Positions 44,177-53,851 of a stretch of 64,000 bases of DNA are shown here, piece by piece; the stretch's first letter is position 1, and each line of letters opens with the position of its first letter. A program made the translations under genes and the position numbers. Location: the NCBI GenBank assembly GCA_902363445.1, contig CABJAB010000005.1, positions 270,722-334,721 of the forward strand. The letters run 5' to 3'. The notes beneath the pieces are model-generated. The model was not told the DNA's origin. It was given only the letters and a program-made list of their open reading frames with translations, and did no database searches. The stretch comes from Lachnospiraceae bacterium. Lineage in GTDB: Bacteria > Bacillota > Clostridia > Lachnospirales > Lachnospiraceae.

Positions 44177-45787
44177 ATGACGGAGAATCGGAACATGGTA
44201 AAAGAAGAGATCGTAAGTGGGAAAACGATCCTGGGCATTGAATTTGGATCGACCAGGATCAAGGCAGTACTGATCGGGAAGGATCATACGCCTCTGGCAT
44301 CGGGAAGCCATGACTGGGAGAACCGCTATACGGACGGGTTCTGGACCTATACGCTGGAAGATATCTGGACGGGGCTTCAGGACTGTTATCGGAAGATGGC
44401 GGATGAAGTAAAGGACCAATATGGAGAGACTCTCCGGACGGTGGGGGCTGTCGGCTTCAGCGCCATGATGCACGGTTATATGGCCTTTGACGGTCAGGGG
44501 AAGCTCATGGTGCCGTTCCGCACCTGGAGGAACAGCAATACGGGAGAGGCTGCAAAAAAGCTTACAGAGCTGTTTCACTACAATATTCCTCAAAGATGGA
44601 GCATCGCTCATCTGTATCAGGCGATGATGAATGGGGAGGCCCATGTGGAGAAAATCGGCTTTATTACGACCTTGGCCGGATATATTCACTGGAAGCTGTC
44701 GGGTGAGCGGGTGCTGGGCATCGGAGACGCCTCCGGTATGTTCCCGATCGATACGGAAAAAAAGGAATATGACAGGACGATGCTGGCGGCCTTTGACCGT
44801 CTCGCAGAGGAACAGAAACTTCCGTGGAGGCTTGAGGATATTTTGCCGCAGATACGCCTTGCCGGGGAGGCGGCGGGAGTCCTTACGGAGGAAGGAGCCA
44901 GGCTTCTGGATCCCAGCGGGGAGCTTTCAGCAGGAATTCCGCTGTGTCCTCCCGAGGGCGACGCGGGCACCGGGATGACGGCTACCAACAGCGTGGCGAA
45001 GCGTACCGGAAATGTATCTGCGGGAACCTCTGTTTTTTCCATGATCGTGCTGGAAAAGGAATTGAAAAGGGTATATCCGGAAATAGACTTAGTGACGACG
45101 CCTTCCGGAAATCTGGTCGCCATGGTGCATGCCAACAACTGTACCTCGGATCTGAACGCCTGGGTTGGATTGTTCCAGGAATTCGCGGAGTGCATGGGAG
45201 CCGAAACGGACATGACGAAGATTTATTCTGCTCTGTATCATAAGGCGCTGGAAGGCGACAGCGACTGCGGAGGCCTTCTTTCCTACGGCTATCTGTCAGG
45301 GGAGAATATCACCGGCCTTTTAGAGGGAAGGCCCTTATTCGTTCGAACCCCGGAAAGTAAATTCAGTTTGGCTAATTTCATGAGGACGCATCTGTATTCT
45401 TCCCTGGGAGCTTTGAAGATGGGGCTGGATATCCTGTTTCAGAGCGAACAGGTCAAGGTGGATGAGATCCTGGCCCATGGAGGCCTTTTCAAGACCAAAG
45501 GAGTCGGACAGAGAATTTTGGCGGCTGCCATGAACACAGATATATCTGTGATGGAGACGGCCGGTGAAGGAGGAGCCTGGGGAATCGCTCTTCTGGCGGC
45601 TTACCTGGTTCAGAAAGAGGAAGGGGAAAGCCTGGAAGATTATCTGGACAAAAAGGTATTCTCCGGAAAGGACAAGGTGCGTATGTCTCCGGATCCGGCA
45701 GACACCTTGGGCTTTGAGGCATTTATGGAGACATATAAGGCAGGGATCAGAATTGAAAAAGCTGCCGTGGACTGTCTTCCGTTATAA
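44177..45787 (+). CDS. FGGY family carbohydrate kinase
   Basis: A 536-residue sugar kinase of the FGGY family (xylulokinase, ribulokinase and relatives). N-terminal phosphate-binding segment [15 protein letters not shown], middle [16 protein letters not shown], and C-terminal [15 protein letters not shown] and [13 protein letters not shown]. The sugar cannot be named; no isomerase, epimerase or sugar transporter is adjacent, although L-ribulose and D-xylulose are likely. The start at 44177 follows GGGAGAGG. A strong hairpin follows the gene. Confidence 0.85.
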   Translation: MTENRNMVKEEIVSGKTILGIEFGSTRIKAVLIGKDHTPLASGSHDWENRYTDGFWTYTLEDIWTGLQDCYRKMADEVKDQYGETLRTVGAVGFSAMMHGYMAFDGQGKLMVPFRTWRNSNTGEAAKKLTELFHYNIPQRWSIAHLYQAMMNGEAHVEKIGFITTLAGYIHWKLSGERVLGIGDASGMFPIDTEKKEYDRTMLAAFDRLAEEQKLPWRLEDILPQIRLAGEAAGVLTEEGARLLDPSGELSAGIPLCPPEGDAGTGMTATNSVAKRTGNVSAGTSVFSMIVLEKELKRVYPEIDLVTTPSGNLVAMVHANNCTSDLNAWVGLFQEFAECMGAETDMTKIYSALYHKALEGDSDCGGLLSYGYLSGENITGLLEGRPLFVRTPESKFSLANFMRTHLYSSLGALKMGLDILFQSEQVKVDEILAHGGLFKTKGVGQRILAAAMNTDISVMETAGEGGAWGIALLAAYLVQKEEGESLEDYLDKKVFSGKDKVRMSPDPADTLGFEAFMETYKAGIRIEKAAVDCLPL

Positions 45788-45852
45788 AAAAGGTATCGGC
45801 GGGAACGATTATCCTGACGGACAACGGCTTAAACAGGAATGACTGAGGCGGG

Positions 45853-45894
45853 CTCCCGCATACCATGTAGAAATGGTGTGCGGGAGTTCTTTTT
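45853..45894 (+). terminator. Terminator after the sugar kinase, containing the spmB ribosome site
   Basis: A 14-bp stem CTCCCGCATACCAT / ATGGTGTGCGGGAG with one G-T pair, a 6-base loop and TTCTTTTT. The GGGAG of the 3' arm is also the only ribosome site for the spmB ATG at 45895. Confidence 0.85.
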
Positions 45895-46410
45895 ATGATT
45901 TATTTTTCCAATCTGCTCATCCCCATGGTGGTGTGCTACATTGCGGTTCAGGGGCTGCTTGCGGGCAGGCCCATTTTTGAGGATTTTATCCGGGGGGCAA
46001 AGGACGGTCTAAAGACTGTGGCGGGGATCCTTCCTACGCTGGTGGGGCTGATGATCGGCACCGGCGTTCTCCGGGCGTCTGGTTTTCTGGATACACTGGC
46101 TGTCCTTTTGTCAAAGATCATTTCTCCTTCTTTTCTCCCTTCCCAGGTGCTTCCGGTGATCCTGGTGAAGCTTTTCTCCTCTTCGGCGGCTACGGGCCTC
46201 GCACTGGATATCTTCAAGGAGTTCGGACCGGATTCCCTTTCCGGAAGAATGGTATCCATAATCTTAAGCTGTACGGAGACCGTTTTTTATACCATGAGTG
46301 TGTATTTTATGAGCGTAAAGATCAAAAAGACCCGGCACACGCTTCCTGGGGCGCTTTTAGCTACTTTCGTGGGAATCATAGTCAGTGTGGTGCTGGCAGT
46401 CCGGATGTGA
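45895..46410 (+). CDS. spmB: Spore maturation protein B homologue
   Basis: A 171-residue membrane protein of the nucleoside-recognition (Gate) domain family. It follows SpmB: RGAKDGLKTVAGILPTLVGL, VLRASGFLDTLAVLLS, FSSSAATGLALDIFKEFGPDS, and the end with ETVFYTMSVYFMSVKIKKT. SpmA and SpmB together affect spore core dehydration. The partner spmA is not adjacent. The ATG follows a terminator hairpin whose 3' arm carries the ribosome site. Its presence indicates a spore-forming ancestry. Confidence 0.85.
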   Translation: MIYFSNLLIPMVVCYIAVQGLLAGRPIFEDFIRGAKDGLKTVAGILPTLVGLMIGTGVLRASGFLDTLAVLLSKIISPSFLPSQVLPVILVKLFSSSAATGLALDIFKEFGPDSLSGRMVSIILSCTETVFYTMSVYFMSVKIKKTRHTLPGALLATFVGIIVSVVLAVRM

Positions 46411-46443
46411 CAGGAAAATAAAGGAAGAAATGATAAACAGGGA

Positions 46444-46472
46444 TTGACAATAAAAAAAGTGTATGCTAATAT
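46444..46472 (+). promoter_or_regulatory. Promoter of the marR-ABC operon
   Basis: TTGACA (46444-46449), 17 bases, TAATAT (46467-46472). Confidence 0.85.
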
Positions 46473-46490
46473 TGTTCGGGATAGAACAAT
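46471..46490. promoter_or_regulatory. Probable MarR operator
   Basis: ATTGTTC-GGGATA-GAACAAT, a perfect 7-base inverted repeat overlapping the end of the -10 box and the likely transcription start. Confidence 0.75.
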
Positions 46491-46521
46491 TAGGCACAGA
46501 ACTATCGGGAGGATTCGGCAT

Positions 46522-46557
46522 ATGATAGAAGAGGAAAACATAAATGAAGAGTGGTAA
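46522..46557 (+). CDS. Possible 11-residue leader peptide before marR
   Basis: ATG at 46522 follows GGGAGG at 8 bases, a better site than marR itself has. The frame encodes MIEEENINEEW and stops at 46557, overlapping the first codons of marR. It could couple translation to marR. It may be chance. Confidence 0.3.
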   Translation: MIEEENINEEW

Positions 46558-47053
46558 GGAAGAACAGGACACAGATCGAAATAAGGAAGAGCAGTGGAGG
46601 ATGGAACATATCGGGTTTGAAATAAAGCAGGCCGCGAAACTGGTGAACCGGCATATCGGGAATACCGCGTCGGTCAAGTACGCGAAGCAGGTGACCGGGA
46701 CCCATGGCTGGATCCTTCGGTATCTTTATGAGCATAAGGATGAGGACATGTTCCAAAAGGATATCGAAAAACGGTTTGATATCCGGCGCTCATCTGCTAC
46801 GGGACTACTGCAGCTGATGGAAAAAAACGGGCTGATCTATCGGGAGTCGGTGGATTATGACGCAAGGCTTAAGCGGATCATAATGACGGAGAAAGCGGTA
46901 TCCATCCATGAATCTATTTCCAGAGAGATCGACAAGGTGGAGAGGCAGATATCAGAGGGTCTGTCCGAGGAAGAAACCCGGATTCTCCTGCAGGTGCTGG
47001 ATAAGGTACAGAGGAATCTAAGCAGCGCCGAGAGGCCGGAAAAGAAAGAATAA
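46544..47053 (+). CDS. MarR family regulator
   Basis: A 169-residue winged-helix MarR protein, with the recognition region FQKDIEKRFDIRRSSATGLL, the wing NGLIYRESVDYDARLKRIIMT, and dimerisation helices at both ends. It is followed by two ABC exporter genes in one operon and has a perfect palindrome at its promoter, so it probably represses the exporter and itself. The start is uncertain: ATG 46544 has a distant AAGAGG, and ATG 46601 would give a more usual 150 residues. Confidence 0.87.
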   Translation: MKSGKEEQDTDRNKEEQWRMEHIGFEIKQAAKLVNRHIGNTASVKYAKQVTGTHGWILRYLYEHKDEDMFQKDIEKRFDIRRSSATGLLQLMEKNGLIYRESVDYDARLKRIIMTEKAVSIHESISREIDKVERQISEGLSEEETRILLQVLDKVQRNLSSAERPEKKE

Positions 47054-47074
47054 ACAGAAAATGAGGGAGACAGA

Positions 47075-48823
47075 ATGATAAAACGACTTGCGAAATGTAT
47101 CAGACAATATAAGAAGGATTCTATCCTGGCCCCGACATTCATTGTGGGGGAGGGAGCGCTGGAAGTAGTCATCCCGCTTCTGATGGCCAGGCTTATAGAT
47201 AACGGTATCGACAGAGGAAGTATAGGCTCCATCTTACAGATTGGGGGGCTGCTGGTGATCTGCTGTGTGGCTTCTCTGACCTTCGGAGCGCTGGCCGGCA
47301 GACATGCCGCCAGGGCTTCGGCCGGTTTTGCCAGGAACCTGCGCCATGATATGTATTATAAGGTACAGGAATATTCTTTTGCCAATATAGATAAATTCTC
47401 CACCGCCAGTATCGTCACGAGGCTGACAACGGATGTGACTAATGTACAGAATGCTTTTCAGATGATGATCCGTATGGCGGTGAGGAGCCCGATCCTTCTC
47501 GTCTTTGCCTTGTTCATGGCGTTTGGGATCAGTCCTAAGCTGACTATGATCTATGTGTGCATCATTCCGTTTTTGGGCGCGGGGCTTTTTGTCATTGTGA
47601 AATACGCCCACCCGCTGTTTGAACGGACCTTTCGGACCTATGACAAGCTGAATACTGTGGTACAGGAAAACCTTCACGGCATCCGCGTGGTCAAATCTTT
47701 TGTGCGGGAAGAACATGAGCAGGAGAAATTTGGGGAAGTGTCCCGCAGTATTTACAAGGACTTTACGAAGGCAGAACGCATCGTGGCCTTTAATATGCCC
47801 CTTATGCAGATAAGCGTTTATACTTGTATGCTGCTGCTGTCCTGGATGGGAGCCCGCATGATAGTGGGAAGCCGCGGGATGGCCGGAGGAATGACGACAG
47901 GGCAGCTGATGAGCCTGATCTCATACGCCATGCAGATTCTGATGAGTCTGATGATGTTGTCCAATTTCTTTGTCATGATGATCATTTCCAGAGCGTCCGC
48001 CGAGCGTATCGTGGAAATCCTGGATGAGGAGAGTGACCTTCAAAATCCGGGCCTGCCTCTTACGGAAGTGGAAAATGGAGCAGTCTCCTTTAAGGGAGTA
48101 TCCTTCAGCTATACGAAAGATCCGGCAAAGCTCTGCCTGAAGGATATAAATTTGGAAATCCGTTCGGGAGAAACGGTAGGCATTATCGGAGGGACCGGGT
48201 CGGCTAAGAGCTCTCTGGTCCAGTTAATCCCCAGGCTTTATGATGCGACCATCGGTTCTGTGGAAGTGGGAGGCCGCGATGTGAGGGAGTACGATATTGA
48301 GACTCTGCGAAATGAAGTGGCGATGGTTCTCCAGAAAAACGTATTGTTTTCCGGTACTATAAAAGAAAACCTCCGCTGGGGGAATCCGGAGGCGTCAGAT
48401 GAGGAGGTCATCCATGCCTGCAGACTGGCTCAGGCCGACGATTTTATACGGGAATTTCCTGACGGCTATGACACCTATATCGAGCAGGGAGGCTCCAACG
48501 TCTCCGGCGGACAGAGACAGAGGCTCTGCATCGCCCGCGCCCTTCTCAAAAAGCCGAAGATCCTGATTCTGGACGACTCCACCAGCGCGGTGGATACGAA
48601 GACCGACGCGCAAATCCGAAAGGCTTTCCGGGAGGAGATTCCGGACACGACGAAATTTATTATCGCCCAGAGGATTTCTTCCGTAGAAGACGCCGACAAA
48701 ATCATAGTCATGGATGGAGGAACGGTCCATGGGTTCGGTACTCATGAGGAACTGATAGAAAAAGATAATATTTACAGAGAAGTATATGAATCTCAGGTGA
48801 AAGGAGGCCGCAGCGATGAATAA
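47075..48823 (+). CDS. ABC exporter half-transporter, degenerate-site subunit
   Basis: A 582-residue type IV exporter with six membrane helices (about 1-310) and an ATPase domain. Walker A is GGTGSAKSS, the signature NVSGGQRQRL is canonical, but the Walker B end reads LILDDSTSAVD with Asp instead of catalytic Glu, and the switch histidine is Gln (IIAQRISS). This is the pattern of the degenerate-site partner in heterodimeric exporters such as TM287/288 and BmrCD. The second subunit overlaps its end by 8 bases. Confidence 0.92.
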   Translation: MIKRLAKCIRQYKKDSILAPTFIVGEGALEVVIPLLMARLIDNGIDRGSIGSILQIGGLLVICCVASLTFGALAGRHAARASAGFARNLRHDMYYKVQEYSFANIDKFSTASIVTRLTTDVTNVQNAFQMMIRMAVRSPILLVFALFMAFGISPKLTMIYVCIIPFLGAGLFVIVKYAHPLFERTFRTYDKLNTVVQENLHGIRVVKSFVREEHEQEKFGEVSRSIYKDFTKAERIVAFNMPLMQISVYTCMLLLSWMGARMIVGSRGMAGGMTTGQLMSLISYAMQILMSLMMLSNFFVMMIISRASAERIVEILDEESDLQNPGLPLTEVENGAVSFKGVSFSYTKDPAKLCLKDINLEIRSGETVGIIGGTGSAKSSLVQLIPRLYDATIGSVEVGGRDVREYDIETLRNEVAMVLQKNVLFSGTIKENLRWGNPEASDEEVIHACRLAQADDFIREFPDGYDTYIEQGGSNVSGGQRQRLCIARALLKKPKILILDDSTSAVDTKTDAQIRKAFREEIPDTTKFIIAQRISSVEDADKIIVMDGGTVHGFGTHEELIEKDNIYREVYESQVKGGRSDE

Positions 48824-50759
48824 CAATAAGCTGAATGTGAAGACTGCGAAACGGCTGTTCGGCTATATCGCGGGACAGAATAAGATCCAATTCGCGCTGG
48901 TCCTGGTCTGTATTTTCCTGAGTACGACGGCAAATGTGGCGGGCTCTCTGTTTTTACAGATTCTGATCGACAATTATATTGAACCGCTCCTTCTGGAGGC
49001 GGCGCCTGTCTTTGACGGACTGGTGCGGGCCATTCTGACCATGGCTTTCATATATGCAGCGGGCGTGGTGTCCACCTTCTTTTATAACTGGCTGATGGCC
49101 GGAATCTCCCAGGGGGTTCAGAAACGCATCCGGGATAAAATGTTCGCCCATATGCAGACGCTGCCTATCCGGTATTTTGACACCCATACTTTCGGGGATG
49201 TAATGAGTCATTATACCAACGATATCGATACGCTGAGACAGATGGTATCTCAAAGCTTCCCGCAGCTTTTGTCTTCCTGTATGACCATTGTCATGGTTTT
49301 CTGTGCTATGCTGTACACAAGCGTCTATCTGACCTTATTCATCCTGGTGACCATCACCTGTCTGATACTGGTTTCTAAAAAGGTGGCGGGAAAAAGCGCT
49401 TCTTTTTTCATAAGGCAGCAGAAATCTCTCGGGGACGTCAACGGCTATATTGAGGAGATGGTGAGCGGACAGAAGGTCATTAAGGTGTTCTGCCACGAAG
49501 AAGAGGCCAAGGAGGAATTTGACAAAAAGAACGATGAGCTGTGCCGGAATGCGTCCAGCGCTAATACATTTGCCAATATCTTAGCCCCGATCACAATGAA
49601 CCTGGGCAACCTCCAGTATGTTCTGCTGGCTGTGTTCGGCGGACTGCTGGCCGTGAACGGGATCGGCGGCCTGACCTTGGGGGCTATTGCTTCCTTCCTT
49701 CAGCTCTCCCGAAGCTTTACCATGCCAATCAATCAGATGTCCATGCAGATAAACGCCATAATCATGGCGCTTGCCGGAGCGGAGCGGATATTCCGTCTTA
49801 TTGATGAAGAACCGGAGGCCGATGACGGATATGTGACGCTGGTCAGGATCCGGGTGAAGGAAAGTGCTCCGGAAGAATACCGGAGGGTGAGAGAAGCCGG
49901 GACGGGCGGGGGTGATGAGCTTCCGGAACAGATACCGGCCGAATTTGTGGAAGAGACCGCGGAACGAAAAGGCATGTGGGCCTGGAGGCATCCCCATGAG
50001 ACAGGGGAAGTCACTTACACCAGGCTGACCGGAGACGTGAGGTTTTTCGATGTGGACTTCGGATATGAAGAGAATAAGATTGTCCTTCATAATGTGAGCC
50101 TTTACGCGAAGCCGGGTCAGAAGATCGCTTTTGTAGGCGCCACCGGCGCCGGTAAAACCACGATCACCAATCTGATCAACCGGTTCTACGATATTGATGA
50201 CGGTAAGATCCGGTATGACAATATCAACATCAACAAGATCAAAAAGACGGATTTAAGGCGCTCCCTCGGAATCGTGCTTCAGGATACGAATCTGTTCACA
50301 GGAACGGTCATGGAGAACATCCGCTATGGAAGGCTGGACGCCTCCGATGAAGAGGTCCGGAGGGCGGCGAAGCTGGCCAATGCCGACGGTTTCATAGAGC
50401 GTCTGCCGGATGGATACGATACGATGATCACAGGAAACGGTGCCAATCTCTCCCAGGGGCAGAGGCAGCTGCTTTCCATCGCCCGGGCAGCAGTGGCCGA
50501 TCCGCCGGTCATGATACTGGATGAAGCTACTTCCAGTATAGACACCAGGACAGAATCCATTGTCCAAAGAGGCATGGACAGCCTGATGAAAGGACGGACC
50601 GTGTTCGTGATCGCTCACCGCCTTTCCACCGTGAAGAATTCCAATGCGATTCTGGTGCTGGAGCATGGAAGAGTCATAGAACGGGGAAGCCACGAACAGC
50701 TGATAGAAGAACGGGGAAAGTATTACCAGCTGTATACGGGGGCCTTTGAACTGGAATAG
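48816..50759 (+). CDS. ABC exporter half-transporter, catalytic-site subunit
   Basis: A 647-residue partner of the preceding subunit. Six membrane helices precede an ATPase domain with Walker A GATGAGKTT, signature LSQGQRQLLS (one change from SGGQ), Walker B MILDEATSSID with the catalytic Glu, and the switch histidine in VIAHRLS. A linker of about 70 residues rich in Glu and Arg (about 335-405) separates the two domains and explains the length. It should export drugs or lipids under MarR control. AGGAGG precedes the ATG. Confidence 0.92.
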   Translation: MNNNKLNVKTAKRLFGYIAGQNKIQFALVLVCIFLSTTANVAGSLFLQILIDNYIEPLLLEAAPVFDGLVRAILTMAFIYAAGVVSTFFYNWLMAGISQGVQKRIRDKMFAHMQTLPIRYFDTHTFGDVMSHYTNDIDTLRQMVSQSFPQLLSSCMTIVMVFCAMLYTSVYLTLFILVTITCLILVSKKVAGKSASFFIRQQKSLGDVNGYIEEMVSGQKVIKVFCHEEEAKEEFDKKNDELCRNASSANTFANILAPITMNLGNLQYVLLAVFGGLLAVNGIGGLTLGAIASFLQLSRSFTMPINQMSMQINAIIMALAGAERIFRLIDEEPEADDGYVTLVRIRVKESAPEEYRRVREAGTGGGDELPEQIPAEFVEETAERKGMWAWRHPHETGEVTYTRLTGDVRFFDVDFGYEENKIVLHNVSLYAKPGQKIAFVGATGAGKTTITNLINRFYDIDDGKIRYDNININKIKKTDLRRSLGIVLQDTNLFTGTVMENIRYGRLDASDEEVRRAAKLANADGFIERLPDGYDTMITGNGANLSQGQRQLLSIARAAVADPPVMILDEATSSIDTRTESIVQRGMDSLMKGRTVFVIAHRLSTVKNSNAILVLEHGRVIERGSHEQLIEERGKYYQLYTGAFELE

Positions 50760-50806
50760 CGGCAAAGATTTGAGTTTTACGGAAAAACATGGTAAAATCA
50801 GGTGTG

Positions 50807-50849
50807 ACAGCCGGAGCAGGAAGAAATTGCTTCTTGCCCGGCTGTTTTT
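50807..50849 (+). terminator. Terminator of the marR-ABC operon
   Basis: Stem ACAGCCGG / CCGGCTGT with an inner GCAGGAAG/CTTCTTGC stem, then TTTTG. A promoter-like TTGAGT-17-TAAAAT (50770-50798) lies immediately upstream. Confidence 0.85.
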
Positions 50850-50853
50850 GTTT

Positions 50854-51118
50854 CTTACCTTGACGCACGAAGTGCGCCTGCCCGTAGGGCATGAATTAAG
50901 GGGTGCCCCTGCCGCACTATTCTGGATGAGTTCCAGCTTTTCGATTCCAAAAAGAATCGGCCGTCCATACGGCCCGCGCGCATAAAGCAGCGGGCTGCGG
51001 TGGGCCGCGCCAATAGTTTTTACAGCAAGCAGGAGTTTATCACGGTGCGGAAAGAGGATCTTCTTCTGATCCTCTGTTTCCTTTTTGTAACCTTGATTAA
51101 AAAGTATTCAAAGGTAAG
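50854..51118 (-). repeat. Dispersed non-coding repeat, copy 3 (short)
   Basis: It starts with CTTACCTTGACGCACGAAG, a truncated form of the 62-bp unit, then continues with the block seen in copies 1 and 2 (GCCGCACTATTCTGGATGAG, a GGCCCGCG/CGCGGGCC-like region, CGGTGCGGAAA), and ends AAAGTATTCAAAGGTAAG. The ends CTTACCTT and AAGGTAAG are inverted. The palindrome module is deleted. It fills the gap between the ABC exporter and the amidohydrolase. Confidence 0.8.
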
Positions 51119-51202
51119 AACTATGTAATAGAATCCTGGTGTTTTTGGCAATACTACCCTTAACTGCTGCAGGATATGATCCGAAAGGAAAAGGAGGAGC
51201 GC

Positions 51203-52852
51203 ATGAAGCAGATTTATCACGGGAATGTTTTGACAATGAGTGAAGATATGAGGAGGTCTGTCCGGGAAGCGGAGAACGCTGTTTTTCCCGATGGGATTTT
51301 GACGGAGGACGGCATCATCAGGCGGGTCGGGAGCTTTGATGCGCTCCGGAAGGAGGCGCCGGAGGCAGAGGTGTTTGACTATGGAAACGGCACGATTCTG
51401 CCCGGTTTCATCGATGGGCATTCTCATCTGAGCGCCGTGGCGTACAGTATGATCCTCTTTAACGCCAAGCCTTCTCCCTCCGGAAACTGCGATACACCGG
51501 AACAGCTGATAGAAGAAGCAAAAAAGTTTCTCCGCACCATTACCCTGGAACCGGGCCAGTGGTTTCTGGGGCTGGGATATGACAACGCGGTTTTTCCGGG
51601 GGAGAGGCATCTGACCAGACAGGAACTGGATCAGATCTCAACAGAGATTCCCATTGCCATCACCCATGTATCCGGTCATCTTTGCGCGGTAAATACAAAA
51701 GCCATGGAGCTCTATGGCTATGATAAGCCGGGGTGTGACGTGCCCGCAGGCGGAGAAGTGGATGCTTCGGGACTGCTGAAAGAAGAAGCGTTCCTTTCGC
51801 CCGCCAAGGCGTCTGTTGTAAAAGGACCGTCTCCCTCTCAGCTCATGAAAGCGCTGGAACAGGCGTCGGATCATTATGCCTCCTTTGGAATTACCACTAT
51901 GCAGGATGGAAAGGTGAGGAAGGGAGAGCTGGAGCTTCTGAAGGCCGCGGGCAAAGCAGGCGCTATTCGCGGCGATTTGGTAATCTACCTTGCGCCGGAG
52001 ACGGCGGAGGAATATCTGCCAAAACAGTATCCGGCCGAAAACTCCTATGAGTCCCACTGCAGGCTGGGAGGGGCAAAAATTTTTCTGGACGGCTCTCCCC
52101 AGGGAAAGACCGCCTGGCTCTCTATGCCGTATCATATCGTGCCGGAGGGGCAGCCGGAGGACTACTGCGGGATGCCGGTGCAGGAGGAACAGGATGTCCG
52201 GGAGTTCTTTGAAAAATGTATTCGGAACCGGTGGCAGGTCAACGTACATGCCAACGGAGACGCGGCGATCGAACAGATGCTGCGGTGTTATGAATACGCC
52301 CTTTTGAATACCAAGAAAGGAAGCGGCGGGAATGAAAGCCTGCGGCCGGTGGTGATTCACTGTCAGACGGTGAGAAGAGAGCAGCTGACCCGTATGGCGA
52401 AGCTGGGAATGACGGCCAGTTTCTTCCTGGATCATGTATATTACTGGGGGGATTACCATTACAGCTCTGTCCTTGGAGCGGAGCGGGCGTCGGCGATCAG
52501 CCCTCTGCGGTGGGCGGAGGAAGAGGAAATCCCATTTACCCTCCATCAGGATTCCCCCGTGGTGGAACCAAATATTCTGTTTTCCATTCATAATGCGGTG
52601 AACAGGCGGACAAAGGGAGGCCGCGTTCTGGGGGAGAATCAGAGAATATCTGTCCTGGAAGCGCTGGAAGCCGTGACAGTCCACGGGGCATACCAGATTT
52701 TTGAAGAGGAGACAAAAGGGGCCATTGAACCGGGCAGGCGGGCGGATTTCGTGGTATTGGAGAAGAATCCTCTGGAGACTCTTCCGGAAGAGATAAAAGA
52801 TATCCGGATAACCGCCACGGTAAAGGATGGAAGGATCATATACAAAAGATAG
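51203..52852 (+). CDS. YtcJ-like amidohydrolase
   Basis: A 549-residue metal-dependent amidohydrolase of the YtcJ/Amidohydro_3 group. The metal motif HSH appears in GTILPGFIDGHSHLS (about residue 75), the carboxylated/lysine region and ANGDAAIEQML His later, and FTLHQDSPV carries the last metal Asp. The C-terminal sheet has GAIEPGRRADFVVLEKNP. Substrates of this group vary (N-acyl or formimidoyl compounds). ATG at 51203 has AAGGAGGAG; ATG 51176 has none. The LacI gene starts 12 bases later. Confidence 0.87.
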   Translation: MKQIYHGNVLTMSEDMRRSVREAENAVFPDGILTEDGIIRRVGSFDALRKEAPEAEVFDYGNGTILPGFIDGHSHLSAVAYSMILFNAKPSPSGNCDTPEQLIEEAKKFLRTITLEPGQWFLGLGYDNAVFPGERHLTRQELDQISTEIPIAITHVSGHLCAVNTKAMELYGYDKPGCDVPAGGEVDASGLLKEEAFLSPAKASVVKGPSPSQLMKALEQASDHYASFGITTMQDGKVRKGELELLKAAGKAGAIRGDLVIYLAPETAEEYLPKQYPAENSYESHCRLGGAKIFLDGSPQGKTAWLSMPYHIVPEGQPEDYCGMPVQEEQDVREFFEKCIRNRWQVNVHANGDAAIEQMLRCYEYALLNTKKGSGGNESLRPVVIHCQTVRREQLTRMAKLGMTASFFLDHVYYWGDYHYSSVLGAERASAISPLRWAEEEEIPFTLHQDSPVVEPNILFSIHNAVNRRTKGGRVLGENQRISVLEALEAVTVHGAYQIFEEETKGAIEPGRRADFVVLEKNPLETLPEEIKDIRITATVKDGRIIYKR

Positions 52853-52864
52853 GAGAGAAGAATC

Positions 52865-53851
52865 TTGAATATCAATGAAATTGCAAAACTGGCGGGCGTT
52901 TCCAGGGCGACGGTTTCCAGATACCTGAACGACGGCTATGTCAGCGGAGAGAAAAGAGAACGAATACGTGAAGTTATAGAACGGACAGGATATAAGCCAT
53001 CCGCTCAGGCCCAGATGCTCAGGACGAAGCGGACGAAGCTCGTCGGTGTGATCATCCCGAAGATAAATTCTGACGCGGTGGGCAGAATGGTGGCGGGAAT
53101 CGGTGAAGCGCTGAACCGTCATGGTTTTATGATGATCCTGGCGAATACCAGCAATGATATCCGGGAAGAATTAAAATATCTGTCATTGTTCAAAGACAAT
53201 CAAGTGGATGGCGTTATCTTTATAGGAACCGTTTTCACGAAGAAGCATAAAGAGCTTTTAAAGGAGTACAAGGTCCCGGTGGTCATACTGGGACAGAGGC
53301 TGCCGGGATATTCCTGCGTGTATCAGGACGATTACCGGGCGGCGAAGGAGCTCATGGAAAAAATGCTTCCTTCAGCTTCGAAGATAGGGTATTTGGGCGT
53401 TACACAGAAAGATGAGGCTGCTGGACTCAGCCGGAAAAAGGGATTTGAAGAGGCGCTTAAGAAGCATCAGTGCAGCTGTCCTCCGGAATGGCACAGAGAA
53501 GTGGCTTTCAGTATGGAAGCTGCCTATGAGCAGGCAAAGGACTTGTTTCATGAAGCGCCGGATATCGACACGGTTTTTTGTGCTACGGATACCATCGCGG
53601 CCGGAGCCGTCACCCTTCTGAGGGAAAAAGGGAAACGGATCCCGGAGGATGTGCAGCTGGCAGGCTTTGGCGATACGGTCATGGGAAAAGCGCTGACTCC
53701 AAAGCTCACTACCGTACACTTTTATTATAAAAGAAGCGGGATAGAAGCGGCGGATATGCTGGTTGAGCATCTGACGTCCGGCGAGGCTGTCTGCCGGGAA
53801 GTCAAAATGGGTTTTGAGATCATGGAAGAAGGATCGGTCCGTACCAGATGA
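52865..53851 (+). CDS. scrR: LacI family regulator, probable sucrose repressor
   Basis: A 328-residue LacI/GalR repressor. The helix-turn-helix at the N-terminus is MNINEIAKLAGVSRATVSRY, and the hinge region precedes a ligand domain (about 60-328). The start is TTG with AGGAGAG upstream. It follows the amidohydrolase by 12 bases and lies upstream of a sucrose PTS whose promoter carries a perfect LacI-type palindrome. The symbol is by context only. Confidence 0.85.
   Translation: MNINEIAKLAGVSRATVSRYLNDGYVSGEKRERIREVIERTGYKPSAQAQMLRTKRTKLVGVIIPKINSDAVGRMVAGIGEALNRHGFMMILANTSNDIREELKYLSLFKDNQVDGVIFIGTVFTKKHKELLKEYKVPVVILGQRLPGYSCVYQDDYRAAKELMEKMLPSASKIGYLGVTQKDEAAGLSRKKGFEEALKKHQCSCPPEWHREVAFSMEAAYEQAKDLFHEAPDIDTVFCATDTIAAGAVTLLREKGKRIPEDVQLAGFGDTVMGKALTPKLTTVHFYYKRSGIEAADMLVEHLTSGEAVCREVKMGFEIMEEGSVRTR

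Noticed and set aside
50746..50985. 79-codon frame across the end of the ABC exporter and repeat copy 3
   Set aside because: It spans a terminator and the repeat and has no ribosome site.
51638..53122. 494-codon frame antisense to the amidohydrolase and LacI genes
   Set aside because: Both sense genes are conserved families; the antisense product has no recognisable domain and the frame is a by-product of codon bias.
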